Shown in pieces: positions 25,766 to 38,000 of a stretch of DNA of 64,000 bases. The stretch is from assembly GCA_900708905.1 (NCBI GenBank), contig CAADRB010000004.1:1801685-1865684 (forward strand), given 5' to 3'. The notes beneath the pieces were generated by a model. That model ran no database searches. It worked only from the letters and a program-made list of their open reading frames with translations, and was not told where the DNA came from. Both the position numbers and the translations under genes were made by a program. The DNA comes from Hymenolepis diminuta. Taxonomy: Eukaryota; Platyhelminthes; Cestoda; Cyclophyllidea; Hymenolepididae. Position 1 is the first letter of the stretch; each line of letters starts with the position of its first letter.

Positions 25766-27504
25766 TTACGTCGCCAACCTGGAAACTGGGCTCATGAAAG
25801 ACTCAATGTGTCGAGACTTTATAAGAGATCTGTTTTTCTCTATCGCAAGCTGTTCCCAATGACGTTTGTTCCCTTACATAAATAAGGAAATAAAAAGCGA
25901 CATGTTTCAGGTTAAGCTTCCCTTTTGGAAAGCAATAATCAGGTTAGATTTACGAAGGTAGAGTATTCTCAATACACTGATGTTCCTTTCCAAAGCGAGG
26001 ATATAGTTAACCTTTTCTTTTAACTTCGGCAATAGGCAACTAAATAAATGTTTCATAGCAGCACAGAATACTTACTCCTGAGGTTATTGTACTCTAATCG
26101 TGACCATGTGAAAATTTAATTCAGAGGCGTTTCGAATTTTTCAAGTTGCTAACCATAATCCTAAGGTCAAAGCAGGATAGAATGATAGAAGAGGCCACTT
26201 TCTTTTCCTTTTTGTGTCTTAGTTTTCCGTTTCTGATGTAAAGCTATCACACCAATGGCATAACTAATAAGACAACCTTTGCAGTACTGTAAGATGCTGT
26301 CCAAGATTACAGTGAGACCAAAATTTTTCAAACTCAAATGGAAGAAGCGTGAAGGCCTATAGTTTATTTAATTATTCAATACAAAGTTATTCTGTCAAAA
26401 GTTACTTTAAAAATACATAAGTTCTATTAGAAATTTACGTTTTATATCGGCTAACACAACATTAAGTAATTTTTGTAAATGTCTTTGAATCAGGCGTTCA
26501 CTGACTAACCAAAAAATACAAATTATTTTCCCCTTAATTGGTTGTCTCTGTCTCAACTTCTCAATAAAATCGCTTTTGATGCTAATTTGCACTGTTCATA
26601 ATGTCTGCGAAAATCACTAATGTTAATAAAAGTCCTGGGTTCCAGTCTGATTAGTTCTGAAAGTGATTTCGGTTAATCAACCCCATTAATGTTAATGGAA
26701 AATTATAACGAATCTGCGATTTATAGCCTTTTCCAACCGTAAAAATTACAGTTTGATACAGTTTATTCTTCTTATCTAAAGTTACTTCATTTGTGGCATT
26801 ACTGTTACCCACAGTAATACAAAAAAATACCATTTTTAATCTTGGAAAACAATCAAAAAGGGACTACAGAAAGTCCAACAAATGATAAAGGGGAGTTGAC
26901 AACTTACTCAGTCGTCCACTTTACAGAGATAAATTAGCCAGACTTTGGGAAGAGGGAGGAAGAAGATTTGTGGTTCAAATAAAGGTTCCACCATTGAGAA
27001 AATAAATGTACTTATATGGAATCTTATAATAGGATAAATGGTTGGCTGAATGGTTGACCAACATTGGCAGCGATGGCTTCTTCACTGGTGGTCTTACATT
27101 TTCCAAGTCAGAAAGTAGGGGTTCACCGAATGCACCGAAAATATTCGATTTGGCTTCCTAACGGGAAGGGATTCAAAAAGATGCTGAGAGCAATCCCCAA
27201 GTTTTACGGTCTTCAAATCCCGAAATCCAAGTTTGCCCAAAGAGATACGAGTGAGAGAACACACAAGTCAGTTAGGCACAAAGCGAACTTTTGTTATACA
27301 TGAGGGCCAATAATATAAGTATAGGGGAAATAAGGAAGAAATGAATAATAAAATACAATTTTCTCAAGTGGAAATTTTTAATAAAACTATTTTTCTCGCC
27401 GTAAAATAATATTGCCCATTTGCCACAAATTATCAAAGAATCTAACATCAATTAATTTTTAGATTCGGGTTGTACATTTTAACTACATAGATAGCTCATG
27501 TTCA
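25766..27504. other. Gene-free stretch
   Basis: No recognisable gene. A 79-codon frame at 27064-27303 has no family resemblance, no splice context and no partner. The segment near 26860-26990 (AAAGTCCAACA, GGTAAAGGGGAG-like and GGAAGAGGGAGG) weakly resembles 28325-28370 and 27925-27965, suggesting a degraded interspersed repeat. Confidence 0.4.
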
Positions 27505-27650
27505 AAAATTCAAACTTCACGATTCGTCCTTTAGGTTGCAGCAAATGCTTCGTTACGATATCTAGCGATTATTAATCGTCTTTTTAATCAAAATAGTTCC
27601 TGTTTGCCGATTTAATTCATTTTTTCTAATGGCTGAGAAGGTGAAACGAT
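27505..27650 (+). repeat. Diverged duplicate, copy 1
   Basis: This pairs with 28448-28600 in the same orientation. Both read ATTCAAACTTCA-GATTCGTCCT, then GC(A)GCAAATGCT, a TTTTTAATCAAA block, a TTTAATTCATT block, CTAATG and GAAGG-GAA. The copies are about 945 bp apart and clearly unequal in decay. It is either a tandem duplication of a larger unit or two insertions of one old element. Confidence 0.5.
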
Positions 27651-28447
27651 CTTACATAATATTCGGCAGCTTTCAATTTTGAACTAACAGAATAAGATAG
27701 TAACTAATTTAAAGTCACCTGAGCTCCGTAATCTGTGTTCACCTGTGATAAATCATGATCCCAAATTATGCTTAAGACCTTCCAGACTATGCTTTATAAC
27801 CAATACTATAGCAATTATCTCCACAGTAGTCAATTAAATATTTTCTCTTATATGAGAAGAAAATTAAATTAGGACAGAGAAAATTATCTAAACCCTCGCC
27901 CTATTAAACTTGAAAGACTTCATTACCACAAGATAGGGAGAAGAGAGATTGTGGCAGAACATTCATAAACGAAAATAATATCTTATTAGTTGAGCAAGGG
28001 TCAAAATGCTGGTGTTATTTAACGTGGGAAAAGTCAGTAAATAGATCTCGGATGGAGGGATGAATCATATGCACTACAAAATAATCTAGGTAGAAAGTAA
28101 TCTAAATTTCTAGGCAGCTGTGGACGAACCTCTTTGGTCACTGTGGATCTAGGCATTTAATTCATTTCCAAAACAGACGTTTTTGTCAAATCACTATAAT
28201 TATCGTTAGTGATCTAAATTTGCCGCCCTTTTGCATCTGCGGGTTCTGTCTAGTCGCTCTTTTTTATTATCTACAATAATACGAAAATGTGCTATAATTT
28301 TTAATTGTGGAGAGCAACTGAAATCGGTTAATAGAAAGTCAGATAAACGGTAAAGGGGAGAGAATCTAGAAAGCTTCTGAGAACAACTTCGAGGTGTCCA
28401 AGAGTCTTACTTCATTTGATTTCTAGACACGAATGGACGGTTCATAT

Positions 28448-28600
28448 AATGAAATTCAAACTTCATGATTCGTCCTCTAAATTGTGGCAAATGCTGGTCT
28501 ACAATATTCAGCGCTTGCTGGCCGGTTTTTAATCAAAGAGGGTCTGCCTTGCCACTTCAATTCATTAATCCCACTAATGATTGGGAAGGCGAATTGATAT
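28448..28600 (+). repeat. Diverged duplicate, copy 2
   Basis: This is the second copy of the 27505-27650 unit; matched blocks keep their order. The sequence just upstream (28320-28375) also resembles 26860-26900, which hints that the duplicated unit is longer than the part I can align by eye. Confidence 0.5.
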
Positions 28601-31600
28601 TTGCTCTTTGTAAATTGACCGACGATTAGTTATAACTATTATCTCACGAGCTTTTACGAAACTGAGTTATTTAAAATTGAAATTCCACGACGAACTGAAT
28701 AAGCCTATATGGGGTAAATGATAATGATGCTAGGTAAACCATAAATTCACATTCATTAATTCAATTCCGACTTGATTTGTATTCTTTTCATTTCACCATT
28801 CGAATATAATGAATTGTATCCCGGTAGTGGATCGGCGATTTGGAGATACCTACAGCGTTCGCTGCAGTTGGATAGATAAAATGAAATCAGGAAAAGAACA
28901 AATGAGTACAATTCCGTCTGGATATTCTTGTGAAACATTTTCCATATTCCTCTAATTTTAATATTGCTATTACTATTATTTTAATTATATAAATTAATGA
29001 CTACAATTGATTCAGACCCAAAATAGTTCTTAAACACTTTATTGATTTAACCATAACTACTTATAGGAATAAAAGTCTTCCATACTTAATAAGTTATTGA
29101 AACGTTAGCTGCCGCCAGACCAATAACAGCTTTGTCCAGAATGGATGTTATGGTTTGTGTGTTCCCGCATCCAGTTAAGACAGATGAGCAACCTGCAAGC
29201 CATCCGTCGGATCTGATTTGCCTATTTAATTGAGTTAATTCTTATAAAAGACAAGTTTAATTGAAACGCCGCATATAAGAATGCCGTTCTTAACACCCTC
29301 ATCAGGTTCAGTGAAAGTCTTGTTATAATGTATTTAAAAAAGCTGCAGCTTACATTCTTTCGATCTGAGAAAGGTAGAAGTATAAATCCCGAATCTCATG
29401 GACTAAGTATCCCTACCCTTTTCTGAAACCATTTCTCCTCTGTCATAACAATGTATTTGCTTCTCCGAACTGCACAAAGCAAACTTTCGTTATTAGTAAA
29501 GGAACGTTATCATCTGAAGACGAAACACAGATTCATTGGCCTTGAGGTTTATTTGTTTTTCTACGTCCTTTCAATTAGTCACCGATGTGGATGACGGCTG
29601 CAGATGCAATTTATTAAAGGAGTCTGAGAGCTTGAAAAATCTTTACCCAATCAAAGACCGTGTGGTATTTTAGAATTATAAGTCCAAAAGTCCATGCAAG
29701 ATTCCACCCAAATCGTAAAACACGGTCTGCAAATGACTCATCACTTGAAATGAGACCACGGCAAGAGCAAATCAAGCTTAAAAGCGGTAATCTGCTTGAC
29801 GGTCTGGACTGCTTCCAAATTAAACGTAAACTGAGTACTTCGTAAATAGATTTAATCTATTTCCCCTCATTCACTGTTCCATCAGAACTCGAATTTCGAA
29901 TTTAATCTTCGGGTCTTTTGTAGACTGTTATTGGTTTAACCTAAGCCAGTTGCAATTATAATGAAAGAATAAAATAATTATGGAACTCTAGTTGCTTGTT
30001 TGATTTAATACGAAAACCTTATTCCTTACACCACTGCAGAGCAACCAAATCGAATATTTTCAGTGCTCTCGAACGAAATTTACAGGCCCTACTCGTTATG
30101 TGGAGGATTATCGATGATCGGACTTCTGTGCTTACGGCTAGATAATGTTAAGACCTCCATTGAAGCAAATCAATGCATTCAATCGTTCACATCCAATTCT
30201 ATGTGAACAAGCTCAATTTCTTGTTCAAGACCGCTATTTAAGGTGGAGATCTTCTCACTGTGGTGTGAGGAATTCATGCATTGTTAAGAGGAAAATGAAG
30301 ATTTTAAAATCAAAGTCAATTTAAAATCACAATATTTCTGCTCCCTCACTTACCAAAGGGTTTATCGCCGTCCTGAACTTTGATTTAATCTGTGTATTGG
30401 TATAATTATACAGCAGGAAAGCTCTCAACTACTTATGAAATTACCGGGAGCGTTAGAGACCTCTCCATCAACAAAAAGCGAGTGAGTTAGTGCGTACACT
30501 AGGGAGAGGTTATGTAATGCAAGCGGAGGGATTATTTAATTTCCAAGATTTCATCTTGAGTAAACTTTAGTGGGCTCCGAGTTCATTGCTTTAAGGCGAG
30601 CAGCTTTATTGAGATAATATACCCAAATACGCAATTTAAACTCTGAACTTCGCAGGTATGATTTCATTCAATAATCTAGGAAGCAAATCCTGAAATTTGA
30701 ACTTTGGAGCACTTGAATAAGATGCAGAAGACTATGAGGATTGGAGAAGAGGAGGATCAAACGAATCCAAAATTCAAATTACTACAGTTAAGAGACCCCT
30801 TACCCCCTCCTCTTATTGCTCAACTGCACTGTTTTTAAAATCTCTAGAAGAGACCTCTAGCGTAAGTTTCCCAAAAAATTACCTAGACTACGTCCAAGCA
30901 GTTAGAACGCAGGAAGTATGGTGAGGTGTGAGTTTTACTAGTAAAGTTTAGTAATTGCTAGTACAATTAACGCTTAACTGCACGAATTTTGATTACTAAT
31001 TGGTTAGGAGGCCTACACACGCACGACCACACTTTCCGGGACGTTCTGGTGCGCGAGATCCTTTTGGTCAGCTTTGACAGAAATAGTAATAATAATAAAA
31101 AGAAAAGTGATAGGTGTTCGAAAGTTCATTGCCTTTATGACATCTAGATATAGGGCTTTGGTTACATGTAATATTTTTGCATGAATCTTGGAATACATCA
31201 CGTTTCCCTAAAAAATCTGTAGACCACTTAACCAAAATGGACAATAAACAAACGAGACGTGATTTTGGCAAAATGAACTTTTAAAGAACACTTCTTATTC
31301 CCTCTTCTATGAAATGAAAATTGCCACGGCTTAAATACTAAATTTTATTAATTTTAATAGAAAATACTAAATAAAAATTAATGACATTTCATTTCCTATT
31401 TCTTTCAGTATCAAAAATCTAAATAAATTGCATTTGGGAAGGAATATTGCATCGATTATTTCAATAAATCTCCGCAGAGTAACTAAATATAAATATATTA
31501 ATTTAATAACGATTTCTTCTCTGTATTAAATATGTGGAAAAAGAGTATCATGAAACGTGGTTTACGTTCATATATAATGAGAAGTCGACAAAATAAAGGT

Positions 31601-32408
31601 CGTAGCTGCATTGATCATTTTTTGTCTGGCGATAATCAATTCCTGCGAGTTGTCTCTAATTCCCTCATCATATTTATCAATACTCTGGCAAATATCACTC
31701 CTGGCATTTTGACAGCCATTTGGGCTACAACTGCTATCAAGCCTTAATATTTAAAATTAGTTAATTCAAGTGGCCACTTTCTTCCGAATTTGGGGTGAAT
31801 AAAATCTAAGCTTGAGAAAATGTAAATGGATGTAAATTTAAAAATTATATTGAAATCATGCTCATTTCTTCACTTATTACTTATGTAAAAAATTAACTTC
31901 CCTTTTACAGCCATAGCTTTAAGTTTGTGAATCGAGATCATCATTAATGGAAAATAAGGTAGATATTTCCAAGAAAATCTGAGGGTACAAGTGGACCTTT
32001 ATATTATAAAAACAAATAAAATATTGCAACTCTTTTTAAATGCTGATCAGTTAAACATTGGAATGAAACCATTTGCTTTCTTAATTATTCAACCTTGGAT
32101 TTTCGTTTAACTCAACAAATCATCAGCTATATATCTCTTCCCAAGATTTAAATTGTATGTTTGTTCTTCAATTTAGCATTATATTGTTAATTTTTGCAAA
32201 CTAATTAGTTACACAATTTGTTTATACAAGCAAAAGCGAAAATTAAATTACACTCAGCATATTATTTTTTAAAATGTTGCATTCTTGGTTTGTTGGTTTC
32301 CTTTATGGGTAACAGTCTGGTTTACACACGGCAATATCTTAAACAATAAGATGTATATGTGTGATAAAGGCACCTTTAATAACTAAATTTATACTACTAT
32401 TTACAGAA
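28601..32408. other. Gene-free stretch upstream of the UGDH-like gene
   Basis: No exon or RNA gene is supported. A 71-codon frame at 31532-31747 is unmatched and is left uncalled. No clear TATA box precedes the UGDH-like ATG at 32409. The sequence just before the ATG (TTTACAGAA) could be a splice acceptor, so an upstream non-coding exon or trans-splicing of a leader is possible. Confidence 0.45.
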
Positions 32409-34953
32409 ATGAGTTCAAAGAATTTCAAGATCTGTGGCGTCGGTGCTGGTATTTTAGGCGTACCTATTTGCTCTGTGATAGCTTCTAAGTGTCCCGAATT
32501 CTCCGTAAGTGTTGTCGACAATAACAAGATCATTATCGATCAGTGGAACAGAGGGTCTGAATATCCAATTACTGAGGTAAGTGCATATTCGCTATTTCTC
32601 CTACGTCAATGTTCAACAAAATGTTACAATCATTGACTTTACTTTTAGCCCGGTCTTGAAAACTTGCTTAAAGAGTGCGTTGGTAAAAATTTAATCATCT
32701 CCTCGGATATGGATGCTTATCTCAAAGACGCAGACATTATCCTAATTTGTGTTAATACGCCTACGAAATCTCTCGGTTTTGGCCGTGTAAGTAACCATGC
32801 GAATTGTATAAATGAAGGTCTATTGTGTTGTATTAACTTTTGAGATTTTTCTCCTTTAGGGCAGGGCTGCAGATCTTGGCAGTATCGAAGAAGTTGCTAG
32901 GCAAATAGTCTCCACGTGTACCTCTCCAGCTATAGTTGTCGTTCAGAGTACTGTGCCTATAGGAGCTACTGATCTCATCGCCAGCATTTTCAATGCCAAC
33001 AAAAAGGTTAGCGCACCTTATATTTGTCTTTGAATTATTGTTTATAGAATGGAGATTCTCCGCATCTTCTGATTGATAAGTACTTGTTCATTTTATCCGT
33101 GGTTGATCATTATAATTTCTGATCTTTATCAACTCCTTACCAACAACACAGACGATACGGGATAATAGGTGAAATCTAATATTAAAGAAAATTTTCACAA
33201 GTTGCATGTTGCAAGCAATATATACAACATATTCTCTAGGGAATTTTGATATGAGATGATCAAACACCAAATTGCTCAAACCTTGAAAGTTTCCCTGGGA
33301 GTATATTCTTTAAATTATTATATTTATACCTTATGCAGTATATGATTTCTTGATATTGTTATTCACAAGTGTCCCTTAGATCCTTTGTTTACGATATTTA
33401 CTACTGACATAATAAAAATAAAATTGAAAAGAGCTGGAACAATTTTGTTTCAAAATATGCTGATACTGTTGGTTTTATATTAAGTACATTTTAATACAAA
33501 TTTTATTGGAGTATTTTGAGAGTTCTGCCTCTCATGTTACTTCTAATGGTCTTAGGATCTAGTCAAAGAAAACTAACTAAACTTCGTCCCTTACTTATAT
33601 TTCGCAGCTAAGGGCTCTAGTTTGTTGGATGACAAACTCTTCCTGCATTAAAATTCACAGGGAAACTTAGTTAATCATATAGGTAAAAGGATTCGCAAGT
33701 AAATTTGAAAATTGCCAAAATTTTATCGAAATAAAGGAAATAATGCACCTAAAAAAAGAAGCGCCTATGTATCCGAAGTTTTATGATTTTACTTAATTAA
33801 AACTTACATATTGACTTAGTTAATAAGTCATTATTTAAATTTGCATCAAGTTGTTGCACTCTGATGCGCTCTAAAGTGGATAAATATTGCTTAAGTAAGA
33901 AGTGAAGGAATTTTTCCTCTTCCATAAGAGTGCCTTAACATCTGATTGCACTTATTCAACCAAGCTTATGGTGCAAAACATAACAGGCATGGCATAAAAC
34001 GTACAATAAATTATTATCAGTATACATTAATCTTACAAATCATCATAATTCCTTTTGAGCTCTTCAATTGACTATTTTTTTTCATGAAGTTCATTTATTT
34101 TATGTGTCTGCTTTCCTAAAGATATAAATGTGCTTGAAGGAAAGTATAGTGAGGCTTTGTATTTCCTTATTTATCTTCAGCCGTCTTTTTTTGGGTTATT
34201 TGAACATCATAATATCACCGAATACAGTCGTCACATAGCCCCATTAGGAAAATGCGATGCATTTGAAAATCCCACCACCCACACTGCCTTTTACCTACCC
34301 CTTTCTATCGTTTTTTTAGTTTAACATCTGTATCTAGATATTGGAAGGTCATATTTACATCTCTCTCAATATTCCTGTAAAATTATTATATATGGCATAC
34401 AAAAAACTTTTACAAATTTTAATCATGAAAAGCATCTGAATTGCGAAAGAGTCTTATAGGACATGAAACGGAGAAAGGGTAAAGAAGAAGCAAATAATTA
34501 AGTCAGGATATCACGAGTCTTATTCTTCTTCGATCGTGAAAGTGTTGAGTTGTTCCAGGTGAGATTACATCCACGACATTCGGAGCTTTTTGATCACCGA
34601 ATTTAAGTACGCGTTTGTTTATGCCACACCGATTTATATAGTTGGGCAAAACAACAGCGGTTAATATCTGGGTGTTAGGAATCCAACCGTCAAACTTAGA
34701 GGTCCCAAGATCGAGACCTGGAAAGGTCTGATTAATCCCGAACATATGTATATCAATTAGAACGATTTCTATGCCTATGATAAGTTTGGTACTCTAATTT
34801 TCTTCAGAGATGTTGGAAATTATGAATAACCTTTATTTGATATCATGCTCATGAAAAAATACGAACCAACTCTACATAATTAGGATAAAATGAGTAAATT
34901 TCAAGGGTGTGATACTATCGAGATAATTGAGAAGCCATTCTAAGTCATAAATT

Positions 34954-35019
<66 letters not shown>

Positions 35020-38000
35020 AAGGGTGATTTTGGGGAAAAAATGCTGGGGCTCTGGATCCCTTAATTTTATCAAATTGTCTGATCCTTCATTCCGTAAAGT
35101 ATTATTAGAGAATATAGCTTAAAATAAGTCTACTCAGCTAATTATATTTAAACTCTGTATTTTAGTTATATACCAACTGATAAAATTTACCCCGCTAGCA
35201 GCAATTGCAGCAGTTCACATTGAGTCTACTCTTGTGAGTTCTGGCATGTCAAATAGTTTTTACTCTTCTCATATATCTGCTCCTGGCTGTAGGAAGATAC
35301 AAATGAATTTAGGTGGTATGACTAGCAGAATCAAATCAGTCGTTCTACGAACTCTGAATAATCTCACTCGTGAATCTGAAAATCAAAGCACTAAATTATA
35401 GTTATCTGCACATTACAAATTAAAATATACTTCTTATGGAAATACGGAGTGCTTTCAGAGTTCAAAGAAAGTAAGACTGTGCTTTCTCATAATTAAAACT
35501 TGTAAATATTTTCTTGCAGTGCCATGGACAATAACAATATTTGTAGGATATGCTGACTTGTAGGAAAAGAGTGTTTGCAGGTTATATTGCCACATTTTGG
35601 AGCCGAAATTGTCTGAATAGCAATACATAGGGCTCTCTTCGTGCTAGAACTAATTCAGTAGAAATAAAACAAAACTCTTCTAAAACCTCAAATGCCATTA
35701 AAAGTAAGAGGAGGAAAGTAATTCCAAATAACACATTTCCTCTGGATTATATTTTGTGACATTCGATTGATATCAAATCGATATCGTTCGTATTTTTTGC
35801 TTAGCCATTGGTAATAATAATATCTTTCGATAATAAAGGTCATTATGGCAGATAAAATCTCATTAGTCATATTGACGCTTCATTGAGTTGCATAACATCA
35901 GTGTAATTTACTCAAATTAATTTTCTTCTCTTGTTTTTCAGCAAAATTCTTCTAACTTTGCTGTTATCTCAAATCCCCAATTCGTCTCAGAAGGCATCGT
36001 CACCGAAAGTCTCTTGAATCCAGATCGCGTCATACTCGGTGGAGAGACAGACCCAGCCTCTCAGAAGGCTCTCGGTGTGATCTCTTCCATCTATGAACGC
36101 TGGGTTCCACGGGATAGGATACTCAAAATGTCTACAAAGTCTGCAGAAGTGAGCAAACTAGTGATCAATGCTTTCCTTGCTCAGAGAGTGAGTAGTATTA
36201 ATGCAATTGCCAGTGTCTGCGAGGAAACAGCTGCTGATGTGCGTCAGGTTGCTGGAGCTATTGGTTGTGACTCTCGTATCGGGCCGCACTTCCTTGAAGC
36301 TGGACTGGGATTCGGTGGAAATACTCTACCTGCGGATCTTCATCGCCTTGTAAGTTGCTGGCTATTTTGCCAATTAGTCTTTCTCGAGTTAGATCAGCAC
36401 TGCCTTTCGCTACTACTTTTTGGTATCTCCCGCTTCTAGGTTTACACCTGTGAGTCATTGGACTTGCCAGTCGTAGCTGATTACTGGAGTGCTGTTCTAA
36501 GCGTTAATGAATATCAGATTTCGCGATTTTTCCGAAAGGTCACTGCTCACTACTGCGAGACTCTTCGAGGCAAAAAGCTGGCTGTTCTTGGATGTGCCTT
36601 CAAAAAAGGAACTCCGGATGTCAAGTTAATATACTTTTTTAAATTTTGTTGTCTATCAAAATGTTTATTAAATATTTTCGTGTTTTTATAGAAATAGCCC
36701 GGCGGTTTTCATCTGCTCTCGATTGTTGTTAGAAGATGCAATAGCAGCCGTTTATGATCCCCTATCGAAAAGGGAATTTCTTGTTGATGCGATCATAGAA
36801 ACGTTCGGACGGAAACTTGGCAAGTTTGTATCCTTTTTTATAATTTTTTAGAGTATTTCATCTTCTATAAATCATGAATTATTCATGATTTATCCAGATC
36901 TTATTTTTCCTGTATCAAATTCGATGTAATTTATTGGGAAACACGTACAAAAGACTCATAAGACCCCAAAGAGAACACGCTTCGGCTAGATCATATCTTA
37001 GAAAATTGTCGATTAGAACTGTTCATATAAACAAACTGGATACTATTGATGACAGGAGAAAGTCAGTCATATTCAAATCGCCTTATCTTAATGGGAGCTT
37101 ACCACATAATCAGATAATGTGAGCCTGGATACCACAAAGAACAACTTTGTTTGATCTCTAAATACTACGGTCAGTCATAAATTAGATTCTAAATCATCTC
37201 CCTACCAAGCATCTATGGGAATTTTATACATTTACCCTTACGTTTTCTCATATGGAGATATCTGTAGTGTGATTTTATCTTGTTAAACCAGAGCAACTTG
37301 AATTCTTTGAGATCACTTACATGTGGAATCTCAGCTAGTTTCAGGTTTCTTAAAGCGAAAGTCTTCTTCCTTCCTCTATCCTCAACTCATTTAGTTTATT
37401 AGTCCTAATCTACCAGGCGTTTGGAGATTTTTGGGTTGAATTGGTATGCAATTAATTGAGATTATAGGGCCATATACTTGCAAATCATTATTCGTATTTT
37501 GTATTGAGTATATTGATTTTCGTTTTTTTCCACTTTGAACTTCAGCAAACATTGACAACATAATTTGGTGTGAAACGCCGCTGGAAGCCACTTTAAACGC
37601 AGATGGAATTATTGTATGCACCGACTGTGATGAATTCAAGGTAGGCTTAGACACATTTTTCAAAGCTAGCATTGACGTTTGCTTCGTTGAGCCAAATGGC
37701 CTCAGAAGTTAAAAATTAATTTCGTTTTATGAGAGCGCTCTTATACAGGCTCACTCTCTATCTTACTTGCCACAAAAATATGTTAGATCATCCTAAAATC
37801 TGTTTGTCGGTTCCCTTTTTACTTGAATTGATGCGATGATTTCGGACTTGTTTATTACAATCTTCTTTCCATAATAATCAACTCATTACACTATACGAAA
37901 TCTTCAACTTCAACTCTTGTCCTTCTTACTGTTGCGAACCTCATTACGACAAGAGATGAAGGAAGTAGAGGTGGTAGCAGAATATTTGCATTAGGTGAAA

